Assembly (NCBI GenBank): GCA_017483605.1
Contig: JAFUWG010000035.1
Span: 1 to 64,000, forward strand
Source of the DNA: Bacteroidaceae bacterium
GTDB taxonomy: Bacteria; Bacteroidota; Bacteroidia; Bacteroidales; Bacteroidaceae
Length of the DNA: 64,000 bases
Reading direction: 5' to 3'
In this document: positions 41,735 through 50,144 of the stretch, piece after piece
Layout of the letters: the number at the start of each line of letters is the position of its first letter
Numbering within the stretch: the first letter of the stretch is position 1
Translations under genes and position numbers: made by a program
Notes under the pieces: model-generated
Database searches by the model: none
Told to the model about the DNA's origin: nothing
What the model saw: only the letters and a program-made list of their open reading frames with translations

Positions 41735-41852
41735 TGTAGTTAAGGAGTTAAGTAGTTATCGCTACGCTCAGTAGTTAAGCCATTACCTTGCATCTGCCTG
41801 AGTATCGGCTTAACTACTTAACTACCGAATACTTAACTACCGACTATTAACC
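41735..41852. repeat. Short inverted/direct repeats between pfkA and nhaD
   Basis: Words AGTTAAGTAGTT and TTAACTACTTAACTACCG recur on both strands, with a third TTAACTACCGA. These can fold into a hairpin with arms around 41738-41750 and 41813-41825. It may act as a terminator or be simple-repeat drift. Confidence 0.55.
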
Positions 41853-41857
41853 ACCTC

Positions 41858-43240
41858 CTAATGCGTTAGCCAGAACACGCCGATGCCGACCAGCCATGCC
41901 AGCAGCGCCCGCCACAGATAGTGACGGATGTACCACTTGAAGCGGATGCGTTCCACCTCCAGCACCGCCTGACCTGCCAGCGTGCCGATGAACAGCAGAC
42001 AGCCGCCACACGCACAGCAGAAGGACAGCAACTGCCAGTAGATGCCGTTCTGCACAAACGGAGACGTGGAGCCCGCCACCTCGTCGAGCGAGAACAGATT
42101 CATGCCCGTCATCATCAGCGGCACATTGTCCATCACCGCCGACAGCACACCCACGATGCCGCCGTAGATGTACACATTGCTCACATTCCGCTCCAGCCAC
42201 GTGCCCACATAGTCGAGCGCACCGCACTCTGCCAGGGCGCCGATACACAGCGTGATGCCCAGGAAGTAGAGGATGAGCCGCATACCGATGAACTCCGTCG
42301 TGCGGAAGTAGTGACGCTGCACCATCAGCACATTGCCGTTACGCTCCAGGTTGCACAGCCCTTCCACCGCCCACACCAGCGCCAGCACCGACAGTGCCCC
42401 GAGGAATGGCGGCAGTTTCGTAATCACATGGAACGAGGGGATGAACCACAAGCCCGCGATGCCCAGCACCAGCAGCAGCACCTTCTGCCATGCCGCCAGC
42501 GAAGAGTCGTCGCCGTTGTAGCGAGAGAGCACCGAGAAGAGTTCCACCCTTCCGTGCAACTTCTGTGCAATCAGCAGATTGAACACACACGTGCTGGAGA
42601 ACGCCGGCAGGAAGAGCCCCGCCGCGTATGCAGACGGCGTAATCACCCCACGCACCCACAGCATCACCGACGTCATGTCGCCAATCGCCGTGAAGCAGCC
42701 GCCCATGCAGGCGGCAATCATGATGGTGCAGGCGTAGATGACCCGCTGGTGGTGGTTACGCACAATCTGCGTGATGATGCTCATCATCAGCACCACCGTC
42801 GTGAAGTTGTCCACATTGGCAGAGATGGCAAACGTCAGCAGCGAGATGACCCACAGGAACGTGCGGCTGTTCCGCATCCTGAGCCAGTCAATCAGCGAGT
42901 CGAACACCCCGTTGTTGTGCAGCACCTCCACAATCGTGTTCGTAGCAATCAAAAAAAGAATGACCGAACACGCCTCCCCGATGTATCGGGTGATGACATG
43001 CTCCGCCACAAACGTCTTCAGGCTCGCACTCGTCGATGCAGCCCCGTTCAGAAACTCCAGATACTCCCCGCTGTGCATCAACTGCACATACTCCTGACCC
43101 CTCAGCAGGTAGATGACCCACACAATCACGCCACACACCATCGCCACAGCAGCACGGTTGACGTGATGCAACTGCTCTGTGCTCATCAGCAGGAAACCGC
43201 TGACCAGCACAGCAACGATTATCAATGTCATCAATAGCAT
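41858..43240 (-). CDS. NhaD-type Na+/H+ antiporter
   Basis: A 460-residue membrane protein with about twelve to thirteen helices, of the ion transporter superfamily that includes ArsB and NhaD. The stretch FAISANVDNFTTVVLMMSII and, near the C-terminus, SAVMDNVPLMMTGMNLFSL carry the paired conserved Asp-Asn motifs of NhaD. It likely exchanges Na+ (or Li+) for H+ across the inner membrane, which suits a cell with an Rnf pump. It seems to be transcribed alone. Confidence 0.85.
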   Translation of the reverse strand: MLLMTLIIVAVLVSGFLLMSTEQLHHVNRAAVAMVCGVIVWVIYLLRGQEYVQLMHSGEYLEFLNGAASTSASLKTFVAEHVITRYIGEACSVILFLIATNTIVEVLHNNGVFDSLIDWLRMRNSRTFLWVISLLTFAISANVDNFTTVVLMMSIITQIVRNHHQRVIYACTIMIAACMGGCFTAIGDMTSVMLWVRGVITPSAYAAGLFLPAFSSTCVFNLLIAQKLHGRVELFSVLSRYNGDDSSLAAWQKVLLLVLGIAGLWFIPSFHVITKLPPFLGALSVLALVWAVEGLCNLERNGNVLMVQRHYFRTTEFIGMRLILYFLGITLCIGALAECGALDYVGTWLERNVSNVYIYGGIVGVLSAVMDNVPLMMTGMNLFSLDEVAGSTSPFVQNGIYWQLLSFCCACGGCLLFIGTLAGQAVLEVERIRFKWYIRHYLWRALLAWLVGIGVFWLTH

Positions 43241-43243
43241 AGT

Positions 43244-43467
43244 GGTGAGTTTTTAGGTTCTTAAGTTTTTAAGTTTTTGAGTTTTTGGGTTTTGGGGTTC
43301 TTAAGTTTTTAAGTTTTTGAGTTTTTAGGTTTTTGAGTTTTTGGGTTTTTGAGTTTTTTGGGGGGTGGCACTTTGTCTTTTTGAGAACAAACACCCCGGA
43401 TGGCAAACTTAAAAACTTAAAAACTCAAAAACTTAAAAACCTAAAAACTTAAAAACTCAAAAAACTA
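43244..43467. repeat. Facing arrays of an 8-bp repeat
   Basis: About thirteen units of GTTTTTNN (GTTTTTAA, GTTTTTGA, GTTTTTGG) run from 43247 to 43360. Seven units of the complement (CTTAAAAA, CTCAAAAA, CCTAAAAA) run from 43410 to 43466. The arrays can pair into a long AT-rich hairpin between the antiporter gene and the tRNA. No gene lies here. Confidence 0.75.
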
Positions 43468-43475
43468 TCACTTTG

Positions 43476-43548
43476 AGCGGTAGACGGGACTCGAACCCGC
43501 GACCCTCGGCTTGGGAAGCCAATGCTCTACCAACTGAGCCACTACCGC
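43476..43548 (-). tRNA. tRNA-Gly (anticodon CCC)
   Basis: A 73-nt cloverleaf on the minus strand. Acceptor stem GCGGTAG/CTACCGC with discriminator T; D-arm GCTC/GAGC; anticodon stem TTGGC/GCCGA with loop TTCCCAA, giving CCC for GGG codons; T-arm GCGGG/CCCGT around TTCGAGT. CCA is not encoded. One TG wobble is visible in the anticodon stem. Confidence 0.93.
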
Positions 43549-43659
43549 ATCGTTTTCGTTTGCAAAAGTAGTAATTTCTTCTGACATAGCAAGTCTTTTC
43601 GGGAAAAAATCGACGAGAAACATGAATTAAATGCAAAATAACGGCTGACAGTTTATTTT

Positions 43660-43915
43660 TTCGTCGGCGAATTTTGATGTTTTTGTCGGCGAATTTTCCG
43701 AATGAAACGAATCTTATCGTCTCAGCGACGATGGCTGCCGCCCTGCACGCCGCATGGCAGAGCCGTCCCACGGCTCATTCGTTTCATTCGTATCATTCGC
43801 CGACAACAAAAAACGCTGTTCCGCCGTCAGCCCTGCCCGCATTCCCCTTCGAGCCTTCCCCGCCTACCCTCACGAGCCATGCCCGCGTAGGCTCGTGAGC
43901 ATACGCGGGCATGGC
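43660..43915. repeat. Mixed dispersed-repeat block downstream of the large secreted protein
   Basis: About 43660-43800 carries ATTCGT/ACGAAT words and an inverted ~55-bp match to the cluster at 25365-25560. 43848-43915 carries the GAGCCTTCCCCGCCTACC repeat and a palindrome around CGCGTAGGCTCGTGAGCATACGCG, also found at 14755 and 31073. No gene lies between the tRNA and 43931. Confidence 0.7.
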
Positions 43916-43931
43916 AAACAGAAAAAACACG

Positions 43932-46900
43932 TTACTTCAGAACGACTTTCTTTCCGTTCAGAATATACACACCCTTCGCCGTTGGCTTCGTGGCGAGTCG
44001 CACACCGCCCACGGTGTACCACACCTCAGCCTCTTCCGTGGCTGCGGCGTCGCTGATGCCCACAGGGTCGTAGATGCCATAGTTGAACGTCACCACGCGG
44101 CTCGCGTCGTCACCCTTCACGGCGTAGGCTCGGATGGTGACCGCCTTCGTGATGCTGATGGGCGACGTATATTTCACCCGTGTGCCGTTCTCGTCGCATG
44201 GGCAGGTTCCGTCCGTCGTGTACCAGATGGTGGCGTCCTTCGTTTCGCACGACAAGGTCACCGCCTCGCCCTCCTTCACGTAGGTGCCGCTGATGTGCGA
44301 TGCCGTCGGTGCATACACGGGCAGCATCTTCGGGTCTTCCACCATGATGACCGACTGAGCCGTCACCTTCGAGTTCTCCAGACTCAGCACGAGCACCGTC
44401 TGTCCGCCCACCTTGCCCGTCACGGTCAGGTGCGCCTCGCCGCTGGCGTCGAACGTTGCCTCGTCCGTCACGGTAGCGATGGTGCCGATGATGCTCCGTG
44501 CCGTCACCTTCATGCCCTGTGCAGCCTCAGCCGGGAAGGCACGCACGGTGATGGTGCGTTCGCCGCCCTTTGCCACCTCCACGATGGAGTCGGTGCCGAT
44601 GGCATACACCTCACGCACCACGGTGAACTCCTGCTGATAGTCCTTCTGCATCTGCAAGCCGTTGTATGCCTCCACCTGACGGCGCACGGTGAGTTGCACC
44701 TTGCTGCCGTTGGCGAGCGGACTTTCCGCCCTCACCTTCACACGCGACGCATACACCGCCTTCTTGTCGTAAGACTGGCTTCTGTCCTGCTGCTCGATGC
44801 GGCATGGCACCTGCTCGCCGTTCTGCGAGAGGATGAGCCGCTCGGTGGTCAGCGACTGCGGACGCATGTACTCGTTGAAGGTCACCTCCACGCCGTCCTC
44901 GTAGGCACGAGCCGTCTGCACGTCGGGCAGGGTGTTACGCACCAGCGGGATGTTGATGTCCAACTGTGGAGGAGGCACAGGCAGCCAGTCGGAGTAAGCC
45001 GTCTCGTAGCCCTCCTTCTCTATCTTCACCTGCCACAAGCCCTGCGGCACGTCCCAGGCGTACTTGCCCTCGGCGTCGGTCATCTGCGGATTCTCCTGTC
45101 GGAACTCTTCGGCGTTCCACTTCACCACCTCGTCGTGCAGGTCGCCATACTCGTCCTCACCCGTCTGCTTGAAGTAGATGGTTGCCTTGGCATTCTCCAC
45201 GCGGTTGTCCGCCACGGCTTCATAGACATAGCCAGAGGGGTCAACGGCTACACGAACCTTGCGATGGGCACGGTTGTAAGCCTGTCTCTTCTCTGCCAGA
45301 TACTGAGCACGAATACGTTTCTTAGTCATCTCGTGGTCACAATCCAGATTATTCAGTCTGTAGTTGTATTTCTGGTATTGGTCTGTATAAATCTGGCTGT
45401 TCAACCAGTTTGCACCTATCTTGATGAGCGTGGTTGCCACTCCACCCATCATGGTGCTGAGTCCCACTCCAAATGGAGGAATCGGAATAGCCAATACACC
45501 CTTGTTCATGGCTTCTGTACCAGTCAAATCAGCGGTAGCCAATACTCCGAACCAGAAAATTTCTTTCACAGCAAATTCGGCTATATCATCCTTCAGTGTG
45601 CTTGCCCCTTCATAATCATTGGTACAGGCGTATGGATTGGGAACTAAGTTGTACAACTGCATCAGACGGGTTACCTTGGTGGTGCCTTCCACAAGGTCGT
45701 TCACCACCGTGACATACGACAGCGCTGTTCCAAGTCCCTTCAACGCATTTAACGATGATTTGACCGTATTGGAGATTGCAGTATTGGCAGGAGATTTGGA
45801 GAACAGTTCCAGTGCCTGTTTCGGGTCAAGTCCATATTGCTTGACACAGAACAAGATTTTGTCTGCACCATCCAATATCCATTTCGTCACACCGAGTGCT
45901 CCAACAGCCGACTGTTCTGCGGCTGTCAATGCTCTTCCTCCTTCTGCGGTTGCCTCCAATGCCTTCAGGCTCCTATTCGTCTCTGTCAATATAGGAATAA
46001 TAAGTTTTTGTGCACCTGCGGCAGAACCTTTCAGGATTTCAACACCCTGGTTGAACAAGGTAATCCATGTGTTCATGGAAGACACAAAGTCGTTTACTGC
46101 TTCTGCGATGTCAACTAACTTTGTGGCATTTCTGATTTTAGCCAGCAAGGCAGCCTGTTCGCCAGTCACCTCGATGCAGACATCGTTTTGGAAATCGACA
46201 AACACGGTGCGGTCTTCTGCTACAAGTTGGTAGCAAATATGTCCGTCGGTATTTTCAATTTCTTCATAACCTTCAGCCAACAAGTCGGCAACATTCAGTC
46301 CTGCGGCATGGGTGATGTGCATGTTCTCCCCGAAGTCAACATCATAGAGGCTTGCCCCGCCTATCAAATCTCCTCCAATTTGCAACGCATCGACTGTCGC
46401 CTGTGCCTGTGCCAATGCTTCATCAAATGTCATATCCGCAGGCACTTCCCCTTCAACTTGAGATGCATCGAAGCCTACCAAGTTCAAGAACTCGCGGAAC
46501 AATTCATAACGCTTTGTGGCATTGCCCTCTTTGCCCATCTTTTCCAGCAATCCCATCGCTTCGTTCTTAAAAGCCTGAATGTTGTCGTTGAGGGCTTCAA
46601 TGATGTTTGCATTCGCGTTCAATATATTAGAATCTATTTGATGAGTCTCTTCTGTCAAGTAACCCACATCCACGCTGCTCACCGCATCATTCTGCAAGTT
46701 GACGCTGCACATCCAGTGTCCTGTGGTGCCATCATACTCCGCCTCAAGGTAATCAACCTCGCCATTGACGGTTGTGTATTCAAGGGTGACGTTCTTCACC
46801 TTGGTCGAATCCGTTGTGTTGAAGATAATCTCGAAGAGGAACGGTTGGCTCGTGTGGACGTATGCCGAATACCACTGCTCGTCCAGTTTCTTAGGATTCT

Positions 46901-49900
46901 CGTAGTCGAAGTCAATGCACAGTTTTTCAGCATCGGAGATGAGTTTGCCATAGCCACTCCGATCGCCCTCATCACTCCAAAGTGGAGGGAACATCAGCAC
47001 GTGCAATGGACGAATCATGTTCTGGTCGTAGGTCACGTTCACCGTCTCGGTCTTTGCTTCCCGTCCCTGCTTGGTCGTGATGACGGCATACACAGGAATG
47101 GTTGACAAGTTAGGACAGTCGGACAGTTCCACGTGTATGTCCCAACTGCCGTCTGCCAACGACTGCGTTTCGCCCACCAAGATGTCGTTGCCGGCATACA
47201 CCCTGACAGGGCTGAATGCCGGGGCTGTGCCATAAACCGGGAAGGAGAGTTTGTAAATCGCTTCGGGTGCCACAATCGTCATGTACTTCACATCGCAGGA
47301 AGCAGTACCGATGGGTTGTGTCACCGTTCTGCCGTCAATGTCGAACTGCACCTTTGCCGATGCCATCAGTGTGCCTTGGTCGATGGCGGTGAGGATGAAG
47401 CGGGCCGGCTCATCTAAGTAGTCCTTCTCCACAGGGATGCTGAGGTGTCCGTCCTCCATCGTGGCACGCACCATCTTGGTGCCCGTCATCGAGGAGCCTT
47501 CCACAAACTCTGCCATGCCTGTCGGATAGTCCACCAGCAGACGCACGTTGCTCACACGCTCCTTGATGCTCTCCTTGAAGCCGATTTCGGCACGCAGCGT
47601 CACGTTGCAACTGGTGCTCACCTCCGTCTTGTTCGACATGAAGAGCGTCTTGGCATCGTCGGTGTAGTAGAACGGGGCGGCATACAGCGTCGGAATCAGG
47701 TCGTTCGTCACCTCGCTGATGATGCCGCTCTCCACCTTCACCTTGTTGCTCACATAGTCCTTGTCGGCCTCCATGCCCACGGCGGTGTAGTCGCTCAGGT
47801 AGAGCATCTTGCTCAGCAGCGGGTCGCTGCCCATGGTCACCACGGTGTAGTCGCCATCCTTCAGTCCCGTGAGGGTGAGGCTCGCCTCGGCGAAGGTCTC
47901 CTGCTGGCACAGCAGTCCGTCAGCGTCGTAGAGGGCTGCCGTCACTGCCTGGTTGCCCGTCCGCAGGAACGACACCTCCACACCGCCCAACTCCTTCAGG
48001 GCGAAGGTGACGGAATCAGCCTTCTCTTCCTCCTCATCAGTGAGGGTCACAGTCACCTCCACCGGCATGAAAGCATCCTTCAGGCTCGATGCCGTCAGGC
48101 GGATACGGTCACCCGCCTTGGCTCCATCCAACAGTTGCACCTCGGGGTACTGCACCATGAGGCTGTCCAGCGCCTCACCCGTCGTCTCGTTGTAGGCAGC
48201 GACGACAACATTCTGGTAGTCGCTGTAGTAAGGCAGCGTGGTGGCTTCCTCATCAGCGGTGGTGGCGGCAGTGTAGGTGAAGTCGTAGTGGATGGTGGGG
48301 CCTGAGAGGGGAGCAAGTTGGATGGGGGCGATGTCGGTGGAGGAACCACCGACCACACTGAAGGCACGTCTCGCTGCCACATAGCCGCTGGCGCTGGCAC
48401 TCAGGGTGAGGTCGCCAGTCAGGGCGGTCAGTTCATAGCGTCCCAGAGCGTTGGTGGTGGCAGTGAAGACCTTGCCCACGGTGCCGTTCATCATCAGGGA
48501 GGCGGTGACGTTTGCCATGGCGATGGGGTTGCCGTCGGGGTCGGTCACCTTGCCGCTCAGGGTGATGGAGTCGGGCTGACTGAGGGTGAGGACAGTCTGT
48601 GCCGTCGCTTCCTTCACCAGCAGTTCCGTGCGTGGCGGCACACCGTAGCGGGCTGCCAAGTCGGTAGGCAAGGTGATGCCGTAGAGCAGTCGGGTGCCCT
48701 CCACCTGTCGGGCGAGGGTGCTGCCTGTGCCGATGCGGTTGCCCATGGCATCCATCCAGACGATGGTGGTCTGGTCGGTCACGTCGGTGGGGGTGCCGCC
48801 CTCCTCTTCGGCAGGGGTCTGGATGGTCAGTTGCACGGTGTGCATGGGCTGAACCATCTTGAAGGTCATCTCCATCGGCTGCCCGCTCAGGGTGAGGGTG
48901 TCGGTGGAGGCAATCAGCACGCCCTGCGGACTCAGCAGTTGGGCGGTGTAAGGCTCCTCGTTGGTCTGTGCGTAGAAGATGTAGGAAGGGCGTTCATCGA
49001 CGATGTACTTAGTCTGTTCGCCAGTCCGTGCGTTGCAGAGCAGGAGCGACATGCCCTCGTAGCGTCCGTCCGTAAAGTTGTCGGGCAGGTCAACGGTGAT
49101 GTCCTCCGCCTCACCCTCGGGAATGGGGAGGATGTCGGCGAAGCGGTTGCTCCAAAGCGTGTCTGCCTTGTAGGCAGCAACAGACTGCTCAGGCACGTAA
49201 AGAACGCAAGATTCAGGGATTCTTCCGAACCCAGCAAGCCACTGCCTCCTAAATTCGTAATCGGACTGATTCCTGTCTGGTGGCACTGGGGCATAAAGCG
49301 TGATGGACTCCAACCCCTTCTCTTGAGGCAAACCCCACCATCCGATATGTTCTATGTTAGACGGAAGAATCAGTTGTTTCAGATTGGGCATTCCGCCGAC
49401 TTCAATTTCCAGCACGTTTTCGTATATAAACCCATTACCATCATAATGAGGTGTAGCCGAAGAAGAGACATAGCCGTAAGTGTGGCGGAGGTCTAACTTC
49501 TCTGCGTTCGGAAATTGATTGTAATTGCTCAGGCTTAGGACACCATTGAAAGGGTGGAGGTATGAATCACCTGCCTCACCCACAACTGTGATGGTTTTCA
49601 CATCGGTAGATTGAATGCCGTTCAGCCTCATATAGTCCCATAGATTGAAATCGAAATAGTTGACGAACAACTCGCCTGTCGCGGTGTTCCAACTGTTGGT
49701 GCCGGGACTTTTGGGATTCTCCAATCCACTTTCATCTTTTGGGTCTTCGGGGTCGAACTCAGCGTAGGCGTAAATGGTGGCATCGTGGTCGGGCATGATG
49801 AAGACGCAGCCAAAAGAAGAGCCATCTTCTTCGTATATTTTCTTCCCTTCATATTCCATGTGGGTATAAACCCAACCACAACGAGACACTGCCATAACGT

Positions 49901-50135
49901 TAATCAACACGCTGTCGCCAGTTGCCAACTCGCAACTGGCACTATCGTACTCGTTGTATGCCACCTTACCGCTGGCATAATTCCAGCCACTAGTATTCTC
50001 GTAATGACTGTAGAGATTGATGGACAAACCACTCCCGACGGTGGAGACAACCGTCAGTTTGTGGGTTTGTGCCTGTGCCGAAACTGCTGTAAGCATCAAC
50101 AGCAGGGCGGCTAAATATCTTTGTATAGTTCTCAT
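43932..50135 (-). CDS. 2067-residue secreted multidomain surface protein
   Basis: A very large exported protein. Signal peptide ends near SAQAQ (residue 23). A repeat-like beta domain with GCVFIMPDHDATIYAYAEF follows (about 100-130). Then comes a leucine-rich/BspA-like part (about 190-330, LEIEVGGMPNLKQLILPSN, YVPEQSVAAYKAD), carboxypeptidase regulatory-like folds (VTDPDGNPIAMANVTASLMM near 540), many sandwich-type segments and a helical stretch near 1230-1450. Near the end is a chitobiase/Fn3-associated domain (ATIWYTTDGTCPCDENG). The tail GVYILNGKKVVLK matches those at 6416 and 50145. A surface structure or adhesin is likely; ligand unknown. Confidence 0.8.
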   Translation of the reverse strand: MRTIQRYLAALLLMLTAVSAQAQTHKLTVVSTVGSGLSINLYSHYENTSGWNYASGKVAYNEYDSASCELATGDSVLINVMAVSRCGWVYTHMEYEGKKIYEEDGSSFGCVFIMPDHDATIYAYAEFDPEDPKDESGLENPKSPGTNSWNTATGELFVNYFDFNLWDYMRLNGIQSTDVKTITVVGEAGDSYLHPFNGVLSLSNYNQFPNAEKLDLRHTYGYVSSSATPHYDGNGFIYENVLEIEVGGMPNLKQLILPSNIEHIGWWGLPQEKGLESITLYAPVPPDRNQSDYEFRRQWLAGFGRIPESCVLYVPEQSVAAYKADTLWSNRFADILPIPEGEAEDITVDLPDNFTDGRYEGMSLLLCNARTGEQTKYIVDERPSYIFYAQTNEEPYTAQLLSPQGVLIASTDTLTLSGQPMEMTFKMVQPMHTVQLTIQTPAEEEGGTPTDVTDQTTIVWMDAMGNRIGTGSTLARQVEGTRLLYGITLPTDLAARYGVPPRTELLVKEATAQTVLTLSQPDSITLSGKVTDPDGNPIAMANVTASLMMNGTVGKVFTATTNALGRYELTALTGDLTLSASASGYVAARRAFSVVGGSSTDIAPIQLAPLSGPTIHYDFTYTAATTADEEATTLPYYSDYQNVVVAAYNETTGEALDSLMVQYPEVQLLDGAKAGDRIRLTASSLKDAFMPVEVTVTLTDEEEEKADSVTFALKELGGVEVSFLRTGNQAVTAALYDADGLLCQQETFAEASLTLTGLKDGDYTVVTMGSDPLLSKMLYLSDYTAVGMEADKDYVSNKVKVESGIISEVTNDLIPTLYAAPFYYTDDAKTLFMSNKTEVSTSCNVTLRAEIGFKESIKERVSNVRLLVDYPTGMAEFVEGSSMTGTKMVRATMEDGHLSIPVEKDYLDEPARFILTAIDQGTLMASAKVQFDIDGRTVTQPIGTASCDVKYMTIVAPEAIYKLSFPVYGTAPAFSPVRVYAGNDILVGETQSLADGSWDIHVELSDCPNLSTIPVYAVITTKQGREAKTETVNVTYDQNMIRPLHVLMFPPLWSDEGDRSGYGKLISDAEKLCIDFDYENPKKLDEQWYSAYVHTSQPFLFEIIFNTTDSTKVKNVTLEYTTVNGEVDYLEAEYDGTTGHWMCSVNLQNDAVSSVDVGYLTEETHQIDSNILNANANIIEALNDNIQAFKNEAMGLLEKMGKEGNATKRYELFREFLNLVGFDASQVEGEVPADMTFDEALAQAQATVDALQIGGDLIGGASLYDVDFGENMHITHAAGLNVADLLAEGYEEIENTDGHICYQLVAEDRTVFVDFQNDVCIEVTGEQAALLAKIRNATKLVDIAEAVNDFVSSMNTWITLFNQGVEILKGSAAGAQKLIIPILTETNRSLKALEATAEGGRALTAAEQSAVGALGVTKWILDGADKILFCVKQYGLDPKQALELFSKSPANTAISNTVKSSLNALKGLGTALSYVTVVNDLVEGTTKVTRLMQLYNLVPNPYACTNDYEGASTLKDDIAEFAVKEIFWFGVLATADLTGTEAMNKGVLAIPIPPFGVGLSTMMGGVATTLIKIGANWLNSQIYTDQYQKYNYRLNNLDCDHEMTKKRIRAQYLAEKRQAYNRAHRKVRVAVDPSGYVYEAVADNRVENAKATIYFKQTGEDEYGDLHDEVVKWNAEEFRQENPQMTDAEGKYAWDVPQGLWQVKIEKEGYETAYSDWLPVPPPQLDINIPLVRNTLPDVQTARAYEDGVEVTFNEYMRPQSLTTERLILSQNGEQVPCRIEQQDRSQSYDKKAVYASRVKVRAESPLANGSKVQLTVRRQVEAYNGLQMQKDYQQEFTVVREVYAIGTDSIVEVAKGGERTITVRAFPAEAAQGMKVTARSIIGTIATVTDEATFDASGEAHLTVTGKVGGQTVLVLSLENSKVTAQSVIMVEDPKMLPVYAPTASHISGTYVKEGEAVTLSCETKDATIWYTTDGTCPCDENGTRVKYTSPISITKAVTIRAYAVKGDDASRVVTFNYGIYDPVGISDAAATEEAEVWYTVGGVRLATKPTAKGVYILNGKKVVLK

Positions 50136-50144
50136 AGTATGTCG

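Noticed and set aside
43911-45647. 578-codon plus-strand open frame under the giant secreted protein
   Set aside because: Antisense to the C-terminal part of the 2067-residue protein, with His/Leu/Val/Arg-rich composition; no family resemblance.
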